Shown: one piece after another, positions 55,244 to 64,000 of the stretch
Numbering within the stretch: position 1 is the first letter of the stretch
How the letters are laid out: each line of letters starts with the position of its first letter
Notes under the pieces: model-generated
Databases searched by the model: none
What the model was told of the DNA's origin: nothing
The model's input: the letters and a program-made list of their open reading frames with translations, nothing else
Made by a program: the position numbers and the translations under genes
NCBI GenBank assembly: GCA_018287875.1
Contig: JAGVVL010000013.1
Location: 1,550,001-1,614,000 of the forward strand
Length of the DNA stretch: 64,000 nucleotides
Origin: Nigrospora sphaerica
Lineage: Eukaryota > Ascomycota > Sordariomycetes > Amphisphaeriales > Apiosporaceae
Reading direction: 5' to 3'

Positions 55244-57033
55244 AGGGGGTGTCTTGGCCGCTAAGGGTAGAAAGATGGGGAAATTCGAGTGTTTGCCATT
55301 TATGTACAGGGATAGCAGAATACTAACACAGCTAAATAGCCAGCGGCTCAAAATAGCCCATCAAACCACACACCAACCCTCGACAGCCGATTAAAAAGCC
55401 GATGTCTCGCATAAGGGCTTCACCGGCTGGAACGATCCACTTCTTTCCTCACATCTCACGGGCATTTAGTCGCGGCCAAAGAGAAGGGAGACCAATATTG
55501 TAGGCGCGGAATCCAACCGAATGTTCATGTTCCGGACTTCTTTTCGAATTTCTCAGTCACCCGCACGCGCTGCAGGTTGGTTATCCAGGCGGTGGAGTCG
55601 AAGCCCAGAATTGACATAACTTGGTCGCCAACTTAAACAGCCTTGAAGGCTATTCCTTGGATCGCCTTGCTGGTCTGGCGGTAGGAGCGGAAACCGTCGA
55701 TGATTTTCAAAAGACGCCATCGAAAATGGTTGGTGTTCCATGTGTTTGTTATGTTCCTGTCAAGCCTTCGCATCGACCGGTTCTCTTCTTGTCAGTGCCG
55801 TTCACTGCGTAGTTCCACCGGGGCTTCACACGCAGGGGTCACACTAAAAAGGGATTTCAAAGATGTTTGGAGCAATTCGTCATCTATGACGGTTTTCAGC
55901 ATGTTGATTGCACAGAGAAGTTCTGGTGAACCAAAGCGGAAGGTAAAGTACTTAATGACATTTTTGGGTCTTTCCACAAACATCGTAGAGGGCTACCTAG
56001 GTGTATCTACAACTAATCCAGCAAATGATCTCAGGTATTGTTGGAAGCCGAACCGCTTATATCTGACAATCACTATTTAGGCAACTTGCAATCGTCTCGA
56101 GCCAAGTTATATTAGTCTTGAGTCAAAATGTGAGAATCCCAGACCGTGAACCTACGATATTGGTTACATGTAGTCAAACCAGCCAACTATGCCGACAAAA
56201 ACAATGGTTAAAAGCCTGGCTGAGCTGCTACATTAATACGCAATGGATCGTAACGGCCTTGTAGCATAGCAAAAAACTGAGAATTGCTCGTGGGACCGGC
56301 ATTTCGGCTGCACCAACGACTCATGCTCTTTTCAAACAATCTTGTGGTTCACTTACTCGCCCCCTCTCTTTTCTCGTGCGAATCACCCTCTTCTCACATT
56401 CACCGTGACATATTGTGTCCAGTGTTCGGGCCTACGGTGTCCCGAAACCCCACTCCAAGGAGACCCGTCTAGAAACCTTACCGACTCCGGACGATGGCAG
56501 GGAAGAGCTGTCGCTAACGCAGCAGGTAGTGCTGGGCCGCCATCAACGTCGGCTTCGGCGAGTGCCACACCGGCCGCCTCGACTCCCGCATAGATTGCGG
56601 CCGCTACAACTGTCGGACGGTTGGCTGTCATTGTTGGAGCGCGAGCAGGAAAGGGGAGCCAGGGTTTTTGTTGCCGACGGCGAAAAGGGAGTGGGAACAG
56701 GACGGATGGTACGTGGTAGGCGATGGATGAAGAATGCGACACCGCGTGTACAGGGGGTAACACGAACGAGGATGTAACGAATAGCAGGACGAGTGTGACA
56801 AGGTCCGGTCGAGCTTCCGGTAGTTGAGGAGTGGCCTGCGAGAGGGGCAAGGGAATTTAGGCAGGAGAAAAAATCACGTGAGATCGGCAAACGCATGACC
56901 TGCCCGGCGTCACTCCGAAGCTAGAGCCCGTTGGGTCTCTGACGCCTTTTCTTTAGGACGGGCTGCCCGAACAGCCTCTACAATCGGTTCATTCTGAGCA
57001 CATTCTTCGCCGCCTCGCGGCCGCCGTCAAGCC
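55244..57033. other. Intergenic region with a possible gene relic
   Basis: Nearly 1.8 kb without a confident gene. The minus strand from about 55800 to 55525 reads as protein-like sequence broken by one stop. The 55800-56300 part is AT-rich. From 56870 the promoter and leader of the acetyltransferase begins. Confidence 0.45.
55525..55800 (-). pseudogene. Possible decayed C-terminal coding fragment
   Basis: In one minus-strand frame the sequence reads WRLLKIIDGFRSYRQTSKAI, then FKAV, a TAA stop (about 55633), then VGDQVMSILGFDSTAWITN and QRVRVTEKFEKK, ending in TGA at 55525-55527. Composition and continuity across the stop look like a real protein end with one nonsense mutation or an unrecognised intron. 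No family named. Low certainty. Confidence 0.25.
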
Positions 57034-57900
57034 ATGGCCGCATCCAACAAGGAAAACCCAGCGCTCATTGCCCAAGTCAGGGAGAGTGAGGTTCCGGTGC
57101 CGTGGTGCGAGGAGTTTAGCAAGATGATCAGCGGAATGAAGTCGGTCGACCTCCACTATTCCCTACCTCGGGCTCTTTTCTGACGCGGAAGCCATTGTTT
57201 CTCTCTAGTTTCACGACTCATGCAGCCCCGGAGCTCGGCGAATTCAAGTTTGCGGTATTGAGAAAATTGCGTTCCTTCAACGATGAGAGCATACCCGATG
57301 GCAGCACCCTGGCTTCGCTCACCGCGCGACGTATGGCCGTGGCAAAGACCATGTTCGGGCACCTGGGCGGCAACGTCAACATTGAGACTCCGTTCTTTAT
57401 CACGTGGGGGTGTAACACCTTTATCGGAGACAACGTGTATATAAACCGCGGGTGAGCTGCAGCATCCATTTCCCTGCGCATAGGATACAAGGGCTCTGCT
57501 GGTCCCGGAATATCGTCCACGTCGGATACGACTGACCGGGAGGAGGGGTCTGACTGATCGCCGTGGCAGAACGTCCATCTACGACAACGCGCCCGTGACC
57601 ATCGGCGACCGGGTGCTCGTCGGGCCCGATGTGTGCATCTGTACGGGCACGCATGCGACGGACTGGCAGGGGCGCCGGGACGCGAGCGGCACGTCTTTTG
57701 CGCACGCCATCCGCATCGAAGAAGACTGCTGGATCGGCGCGCGTGCCGTCATCATGCCCGGCGTGCGCATCGGGCGCGGCTCGACGGTGGCCGCCGGCGC
57801 CGTCGTCACCAAGGACGTCGAGGCTGAATGCCTGGTCGGCGGCGTGCCCGCGAAGCTCATCAGGAGGCTGACGCGGGATGGAGCTCCGGGGAGCGGCTAA
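57034..57900 (+). CDS. Maltose/galactoside O-acetyltransferase-like protein (left-handed beta-helix)
   Basis: Exons 57034-57140, 57209-57451 and 57570-57900 encode 226 residues. The N-terminal maltose-acetyltransferase domain ([14 protein letters not shown], then [13 protein letters not shown]) leads into hexapeptide repeats of the LbH fold: [83 protein letters not shown]. The catalytic His is expected in TGTHATDW, and [12 protein letters not shown] is the terminal signature. It transfers acetyl from acetyl-CoA to a sugar or other hydroxyl acceptor; the substrate is uncertain (NodL/LacA/Maa class). The first intron has an unusual GTCGGT donor but a perfect CTGAC branch and CTAG acceptor. The second (57452-57569) has GTGAGC. 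The gene ends 112 bp from the tail-to-tail regulator. Confidence 0.9.
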
Positions 57901-58012
57901 ATCTGGTGCAGGATTGATTGGATCGAGGCATAGACTCAGGAACGGAGTCGGTCATGGTTGGAACTTGATGATTGCCGGGGTTCATTGCCATTCTCACGTA
58001 GTACTGCTCCCG

Positions 58013-60040
58013 TTAAAGCCTAAACACGTCAAATTTTGGCAGTAGAATGAGGTGCCGCCAATCGACGTTGGTCTGTTCGGCCGAGGCTGCGTCCCGACTC
58101 TCCCACACCGTGGCGATCAGGTCTTCCAGGACAATGAGGTTCCTGAAGCCGAGCTTGCGCTGCGCGTCAAACCAAGCGCGCATACGGCGTCGTGTTTCGG
58201 CCGTGCCGCACTCGGCCCCGATCGCCAGGACGGGCCACAGCATTATGCATCCGAGCTCGCCTTTACCAACCCGCTCCACGGCTTCAAGATCTGACAGCCC
58301 CAGCTCCACAAGGGCCTGCACCGTCTCCACGGCAGCGCGCCGCACGCTGCGCTGGAAGAAAACCAGCTGCGCGTAGTAGAAGACCCGGGACATGTGCTGA
58401 ACAATGATGCCAAGCAGGGACGCCCCCGATGCTGTTCCTGGGGGCGGGAGGTTCGGGAAGCTTAGGTACAACTGCAACTCGAAAACATCTAGTTCCTTTT
58501 CTGATGCTGGAGTGGAACCGTTTGACTCCCTGCCAGCCACAAGCGCATTGATCCGGTCTTGGGCCACGAGGAAGGACTTAGAGACACCATAATATGGGAA
58601 GGTAAGTTCGAGGCCATGTCCGGTGGCCGGATTATCCAGGAAGGTTTTGAGCATGGCCGGGACGGGGAAATCGCAGAGAATGGCCATAGATACCATGTGC
58701 TGGCGGAAGGGGGCGAGGGTGGCCTCATCGACGCCGTACGAGTGAAGCTTCTCGAGGTAGGCCAGGCCGCCCGAGACGTGGGTGCGCCAGCGCTGTGTGG
58801 TGCCCGAGATGGCCTCGACAGCGATACAGGCCATGATGGCCATTGCGACGGCCTCGTCGCCGGGGCCGCGGTCGTGGCCGCCAGCGCGGGAGAGGCTGGT
58901 GCGCAGATGGAAGATGGCCTGCTGGTCGTGCTTGAGCGCCAGCGTGCGGTCGCCCTCGCTGCCACGGAGCTCGAAGAGATTGTAGGCGGCTGAGGCGCAG
59001 AGCGCGTGGAACACGGCCACATGCGGATTGGAGTCGCCCGCGCTGCATGACAAGCCCGCGAACGCCATGGGCAGCATCAGCGTCCGGCACGGGTTATGCG
59101 GCTCGTCTACCAGTACGAGCCGCCGGCTCGTGAAAGTCACCCAGTGGTGGATGAGGCGCGTTTGGCACGCCGGCATGGCGAGGGCGTCCAAGTGGCGGGG
59201 CGCCGGGAGAGATTGCGGCGGCTCCCCGTGAGGTGACTCGGTGCTCGCAGGCGTCTCTTGTGGTGTCGGCATGGGGTCACGGCACACGGCGCCTTGTTCT
59301 CCAAGACTGAGGAGTGCCCGTGCCATTGGGAATGATTCCGGACAGCCAATTCTGTCCCGAATGTTTGAATTTGGCGAGTTCAGGCCGTGGTGAGGACCAG
59401 ATGGAGTGAACACGTCACTTTCGATGATGCTCGAGTCTGCTGCAACTGAGGGAGTTGCTACTGTCCTCGCTGGGCCTCGGTGCTCAGCAACAGTCAACAG
59501 CTGCGTCTCGCTGTCGGCGCGGCCACCGAGGCCAGTTTGATCTCGCTCCGGCAGCCTGAACCGCGGAAAGTCAGAGGTGAAAACAGTGAAGCCACACTGC
59601 TGGGGTGGATCAGACCACCCGGGCCGCCAGCCATCGATGTTGCCAAAAATGTCGTCGATCTCGGGCGACGAAAGGCGAGGGGGGTTTGAGAAGCCGATAC
59701 GAGTAGAGAACGACCTTCCTGGCGGTGTCGAGCTGCCTTCGCCCGCGACGGGCTCGCCGTCTTGGTCCATGTGCACCCAAGTGAGACGGAGATCGTAGCC
59801 CTCGCAAGAGACGCCGAGGCGGGCGCATCGCTGGCAAGAAGGCTTGGTCTCATCGCAACCCACTTTGCGGCGACGGCACGTCCAGCACCCGGTAAAGCAT
59901 TTGGTTCGCCCTCGCTTGCCATTGGATTCGGAGGCCATAAGGAGGGACGCGGTGAAATTGCCCGTTAATGGGATGGTTGTGGAGGATGGGGGAAAGGGAG
60001 ACGGGGAGCAGGAAGCGAGGATGAATTGCTGTGGGTCCAT
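58013..60040 (-). CDS. Zn2Cys6 transcription factor (ARCA-like, fungal-specific TF domain 2)
   Basis: A single minus-strand exon encodes 675 residues. The zinc cluster uses Cys52, 55, 62, 69, 72 and 79 in TGCWTCRRRKVGCDETKPSC, continuing into RCARLGVSCEGYDLRLTW, the pattern of ARCA-like regulators. A Ser/Pro-rich linker (to about 290) is followed by the PF11951-type effector domain: LIHHWVTFTSRRLVL, LMLPMAFAGLSCSAGDSNPHVAVFHALCA, AVAMAIMACIAVEAISGTTQRWRTHVSGGLAYLEKL, GCIMLWPVLAIGAECGTAETRRRMRAWFDAQR. These proteins bind CGG-containing DNA. The start at 60040 is the longest; the Met at residue 35, directly before the zinc cluster, is an alternative. It shares a 412-bp divergent promoter with ERG4. 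Confidence 0.92.
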   Translation of the reverse strand: MDPQQFILASCSPSPFPPSSTTIPLTGNFTASLLMASESNGKRGRTKCFTGCWTCRRRKVGCDETKPSCQRCARLGVSCEGYDLRLTWVHMDQDGEPVAGEGSSTPPGRSFSTRIGFSNPPRLSSPEIDDIFGNIDGWRPGWSDPPQQCGFTVFTSDFPRFRLPERDQTGLGGRADSETQLLTVAEHRGPARTVATPSVAADSSIIESDVFTPSGPHHGLNSPNSNIRDRIGCPESFPMARALLSLGEQGAVCRDPMPTPQETPASTESPHGEPPQSLPAPRHLDALAMPACQTRLIHHWVTFTSRRLVLVDEPHNPCRTLMLPMAFAGLSCSAGDSNPHVAVFHALCASAAYNLFELRGSEGDRTLALKHDQQAIFHLRTSLSRAGGHDRGPGDEAVAMAIMACIAVEAISGTTQRWRTHVSGGLAYLEKLHSYGVDEATLAPFRQHMVSMAILCDFPVPAMLKTFLDNPATGHGLELTFPYYGVSKSFLVAQDRINALVAGRESNGSTPASEKELDVFELQLYLSFPNLPPPGTASGASLLGIIVQHMSRVFYYAQLVFFQRSVRRAAVETVQALVELGLSDLEAVERVGKGELGCIMLWPVLAIGAECGTAETRRRMRAWFDAQRKLGFRNLIVLEDLIATVWESRDAASAEQTNVDWRHLILLPKFDVFRL

Positions 60041-60452
60041 CGTCGTCGCTTTGAACTGCCCTTTTTGAAGGGCTGTCGTCGTCCAAATAGTTGTACGAAA
60101 TTAGCCGTTCCTTCAGTAGGCGCACTAGGCCAAGAATGGGACGAGCCGCGCTGCGGATAGGCCTGGCCTGTGCTGGCTCCCCATGGTATTGACGGCGATT
60201 GGCTCGCTTTGCATTTCCCCGTTGAAGAGCAGGCTCGCCTTGTTTTGCCCATCTATCGCAATGAAGCCTCTCCATCTCTCCCTTTACCAATAGTCCCAGG
60301 CCAGGGACACCGGCCTGGAGTTGTAGTTATTAAACAATCATCGCCCTCCCTTCAGACCTCCAGGAAATGCAGTGAATTACAGCTTTCGCCTCCATCTTCA
60401 CTACCCTATTCCACAGTCCTACCTTCGCCACGAGACCACACAACCAGCAGCC
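60041..60452. promoter_or_regulatory. Divergent promoter, ARCA-like regulator / ERG4
   Basis: 412 bp between opposite start codons. It contains a perfect short hairpin (60058-60073, GCCCTT/AAGGGC) just upstream of the regulator start codon. Co-regulation of the two genes is inference. Confidence 0.4.
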
Positions 60453-62034
60453 ATGGGGGAAACGAATCGGAAACCGGATCGTACAAACGACTTGATTCCG
60501 ACAAAGCAAGTCACCGCGTTGAAACCCACTGCCAATTTGAGGGATGGTGCCTCCGATGAACTCGAGTTTGGTGGCTCCCTCGGTACAGCAGCACTCATGC
60601 TCTGCTTTCCCGTGCTCATGTGGTACATGTGGATTGGCGCGACCTACTACGATGGCCAATTCCCGATGCCTGCGCCCCAGGAGTCGTGGTCTGACTTTGG
60701 CCACCATCTCTGCCGCCTTGTCTACGAGGGGGCGTTCCCGACCGCCAAGGCCTGGGCTATCTTCTGGGTCTTTTTCGTCGTCCAGGCCGTTATGTACTGC
60801 TACATGCCGGGCGTCTCCAGCTTCGGACGTCCACTGCCTCATGAAGACGGGAAGAGGCTCCCTTACTATTGCTCGGCATACACCAGCTTCTACGCCACGC
60901 TTGCTATGGCTTTCCTTCTCCATGTTACTCACATGTTCCCCCTTTACACTCTAATCGACGAGTTCGGGCCCATTATGACTGTGGCGATCCTGTCGGGCTT
61001 CCTTCTGAGCATTGCAGTTTACGTCCAAGCTATCGTGAGAGGGCGGACCCATCGGTTGACCGGCTACCCCATCTATGACTTTTTCGTGGGTGCCGAGCTG
61101 AACCCTCGTATCGGCATTCTGGACCTCAAAATGTTCTACGAGGTGCGGATCCCATGGTTCATTCTGCTCCTCACTACGTTGTCTGTGGCCGCCCGCCAAT
61201 ACGAAACATACGGCCGCGTCTCGCCCGAGGTGCTGTTTCTCGCCGGTGCGCACTACCTCTACGCCAACGGCTGCGCCAAAGGAGAACAACTGATCATCAC
61301 GAGCTGGTAAGTGGCACGACCTCTTTCGAGCCGGCCAGGCCGGGCTAACCCATACGCAGGGACATGTATTTCGAAAAGCTAGGCTTCATGCTCACCTTTT
61401 GGAACCTGGCCGGAGTGCCTTTCACCTACTGCCACTGTGCGCTGTATCTCGCCAACCATGATCCGGCCGAGTACCGTTGGAACCCCGCCGCCCTCGCCAT
61501 CTTCACTGCCGCCTACCTATTCTTCTACTGGATGTGGGACAGCGCCAACGGACAGAAAAACGGCTTCCGCCAGGAGGAACGCAAGCAGCTCATCAAGCGG
61601 AATACGTTTCCTCAAGTACCGTGGCTGGTTCTCAAGAACCCCCGAACTATCGAGACTGATGCCGGCGACCGCATCTTAGTGGATGGCTGGTTTGCAATCG
61701 TCCGGAAACCGAACTACGTCCCGGATATGTTCTTTTCCATGGCCTGGGGGTTGATCACGGGGTTCAAGTAAGTCCTCTTGTCCATGCACCGCCCTAGGTG
61801 GTCAGTCGTGCTAATTTCTTTCCCTTAGGAGCCCATTCCCATGGTTCTACTTCGTCTTCTTCATGTGCATGATCATCCATCGCACCCAACGGGACGTTGC
61901 AAGGTGCAGACGAAAGTACGGAAAGGCCTGGGAACAGTACGAGAAACAAGTGCCGTACTTGTTCATTCCCGTAAGTTATGCAATCACATCCACATCTCAT
62001 TACGACTCTAACTCGTTCCTAGTATGTCATATAA
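60453..62034 (+). CDS. ERG4: Delta(24(24(1)))-sterol reductase ERG4
   Basis: Exons 60453-61306, 61360-61767, 61829-61970 and 62023-62034 encode 471 residues. Introns are 53, 61 and 52 bp. ERG4 carries out the last step of ergosterol synthesis in the ER membrane, NADPH reduction of the C24(28) double bond. About eight membrane helices are visible. Family markers include [38 protein letters not shown] with [35 protein letters not shown] and the conserved C-terminal [26 protein letters not shown]. The last three residues and stop lie in a 12-nt terminal exon. The Gly-rich ELNPR and the C-terminal HR/Y motifs are the predicted cofactor region. The start at 60453 has a CCATGG context; an in-frame upstream ATG at 60372 is treated as leader. 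Confidence 0.96.
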
Positions 62035-63403
62035 ATATTCGCTGTGCTGGTGCTCGTAAATGGCCGCTGGAAGGCCGAAGAAAGCAACTGGCTCTCCTAA
62101 TTAGTTAATTTCTGTCCAGACATGATCGCTCCGCCAAACGGATTAGCTCGTATTAGTGGAGGATTACATCCAATCACCTCTTTGAGTACATGGTACTTCC
62201 AGCCATTAAGGGGACGAGCCAACATAACTGGGAGGCTGTGCTACGCATCAGAGGTCGGATTCAATAACGGAAGGGGCTCTCACTTAATACAAATCACGTG
62301 CTCTGTGTATCTATTCATCAAGAACGAATCTCTACGCGACTGAGGAGAATTCTATGCTGCGCTCTATACTGTTGTATCTCCTTTACCATTGTCCATCTGA
62401 CGATTATTTTCTGACCGATGAGGGTCAACCTAGAGAGCTCATGAGATTCTGAATCTGGCCTTGGCGTCGCTTGCTAGCTTGATGTGTCATTGTTAGCGAC
62501 TGGACTAAAACAGGGAAAGTACCACCCGAATACTTCGTGCATGCAATATACCACGTCACAAGCGAGGGGACAAGCATAACCGAATTTAAAGCATGCCAGA
62601 TGCGAAGCTGACGCCTTTGGTCTACCTCAAACATGCCCAGGCGAAAGGGCTGTGGCCCCTCCTCTTACGATGGCAATGGATCTCGGCTGATCCATGAAGG
62701 CTTGCAAGTTTTCATGCCTGATTTCTCGCCGGGGAGAACTAAGTAACGCAGCAGATCCGCTCAGTTGGCGAGATGGATGAACCGTAGCGTGGACCTGGCC
62801 TTACACAAGGAGGCACCGTGCCGGCCTACTGGGTGATGGCTGTTATTTAAAGCATGCAGAAGATGAGTCGTCTCATAGGCCACTTGGAAGGTCTCAATTT
62901 GACCATGTGTGCTGATGAGTTAGAAATAGACGTGGTGGGAGTGACGAATAGGGCGCTGAACAATTCGGTTGAAGGATACGAGATAGTCCTTCAACACTGT
63001 TTTCTTATCACCTCCGTCTTTTCCTGTACTGCTGTTCTGATCTATCGCGCTCCAATCCCAATCAGCCTGCTAGTTCCTTCCCCTTACCGGGAAGTGGGCT
63101 TGGAGTTCTGTAGGTCCTGTGGAGCATGTGGGAGTAATTCCCAGCTACGGAGTATATAGACTGTCATGTCCGGCACTTTTCCTTTGTTTAAATAGAACAT
63201 CCTTGAACCTTTCGCTTACCACACCTCCTCCAGTGCAACAGTTATGACCCCGGTTGCATGCCCACCTCTACCTCACAAGTAGAGACGCTGCGCAGGACGC
63301 TTAAAGAGCGTCGCAGTCCCCTTTAATCAACCTTTCTCACTGTCCAACCACTATTTGTCCACCTATTTCCAGTATCCTAGCAGGTCAGCTGGCCTGACAA
63401 GCT
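62035..63403. other. AT-rich intergenic region
   Basis: About 1.4 kb without a supported gene. It flanks a retroelement relic, but no terminal repeat or target-site duplication could be recognised within the window. Confidence 0.5.
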
Positions 63404-64000
63404 ATGTCGATCATGGCCGACTGCAGGATCCCACGGGTCGCCCTAGTCACGAAGTATGACTGGCCTGAATGGTACAACTTGCTCCGCAGAGCCGCTGTGC
63501 TACGACGCATCTGGAAATATATCGATCCCGGAGCACCCTCCTCCGAATACTTCACGAATCCTCCAGCGGAGCCTAGCTACAGGGCTCCACCAGAGAGCGC
63601 CGCGGTGGATACGAAAGCTCTTGACGCAGCAGACCGCACCTTCACACGCGAGGTCGACATCTACTTAATCAAGTGGAACGAGTGGAGCGCTCTTCACCAC
63701 CACTACGTCGCTATTTGCGACTGGGTGATGAACACTGTCCAGAAGGAGTACCTCTGGGCTGCTGACAGCCGAATCGACGAAAGCAGGGCACGACGTGTTG
63801 GCTTCAGAACATCCTCAAGGAGCTAAAGAAGCAGTACGAACCTTCGGCTACGTCTGTCAAGTCGCGCGAGGAGCTACAGGGCCATGAGCGGGATCGTGTT
63901 GTTTTCGCCGTGAATGAGAAGCGTCCAAGAACGAAAAGGAGCCGGAAAAGGAACTAGGGGCTCGTTGGGGGTGCATCAGTCTTGATGATCCGAGCGCCAT
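63404..64000 (+). mobile_element. Degenerate Ty1/Copia-type Gag fragment, runs off the window
   Basis: The frame from 63404 encodes a Gag-like start: VTKYDWPEWYNLLRRAAVLRRIWKYIDPG, the fungal Copia Gag pattern (a substrate-like YDW-P-WY motif followed by LWKYIDP). The frame stops at 63824-63826. Gag-like sequence continues in another frame from about 63790 (WLQNILKELKKQYEP, SREELQGHE) to a TAG near 63955. The frameshift and missing downstream protease, integrase and reverse transcriptase within the window mark it as a relic or 5' part of a broken element. No LTR was identified. Confidence 0.65.

Noticed and set aside
1..64000. CRISPR arrays, rRNA genes, telomeric repeats, origin-like elements
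   Set aside because: No regularly spaced direct repeats, rRNA signatures or TTAGGG arrays were seen. The genome is eukaryotic.

Overview
The window is nuclear DNA of a filamentous ascomycete (Pezizomycotina), most likely a Sordariomycete. Genes are GC-rich with strong G/C third positions and are interrupted by short introns (about 45-245 bp, usually 50-120) that have GT-AG ends and CTRAC-like branch sites. The gene content is also typical: Zn2Cys6 regulators, a Ste2-type pheromone receptor, a HET-domain protein, a rhodopsin-like membrane protein, ERG4 and Vps23. Exon coordinates were joined by hand from splice signals, reading frame and family conservation. A feature's start and end span its introns; the introns are listed in the evidence.

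Layout. 1-16.3 kb: a VOC/glyoxalase-like protein, a Ste2-like receptor, a large disordered protein of unknown role, ESCRT-I Vps23 (minus), indoleamine 2,3-dioxygenase (NAD+ synthesis from tryptophan), a 62-residue cysteine-rich membrane microprotein and an intron-containing tRNA-Arg(ACG). 18-22 kb: a cytochrome P450 followed by a flavoprotein monooxygenase, same strand. 22.5-27.6 kb: an accessory patch with a broken ubiquitin-conjugating (E2) relic and a divergent pair of unknown multi-exon genes whose products each carry a hydrophobic hairpin. 28.6-40.8 kb: housekeeping genes (EFM2-like methyltransferase, PET117, V-ATPase subunit G, CTNNBL1, a histidine phosphatase), then a rhodopsin-like membrane protein and an O-methyltransferase. 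41-50 kb: a second accessory patch with a 78-residue two-exon gene, a Clr5-ankyrin protein and a HET-domain protein ending in a minisatellite. 50.6-62 kb: two Zn2Cys6 regulators, each divergent from a likely partner gene (an MFS transporter; ERG4), and a maltose-O-acetyltransferase-like enzyme. The right edge holds a frameshifted Copia-type Gag relic.

How the genes relate. Most core genes are independent. The linkages worth attention are the divergent hydrophobic-hairpin pair, the adjacent Clr5-ankyrin and HET genes (a typical allorecognition-type neighbourhood), and the two regulator/partner divergent promoters. No CRISPR, rRNA or prokaryotic-style operon is present. Gene-free stretches were read for coding potential and are listed separately.
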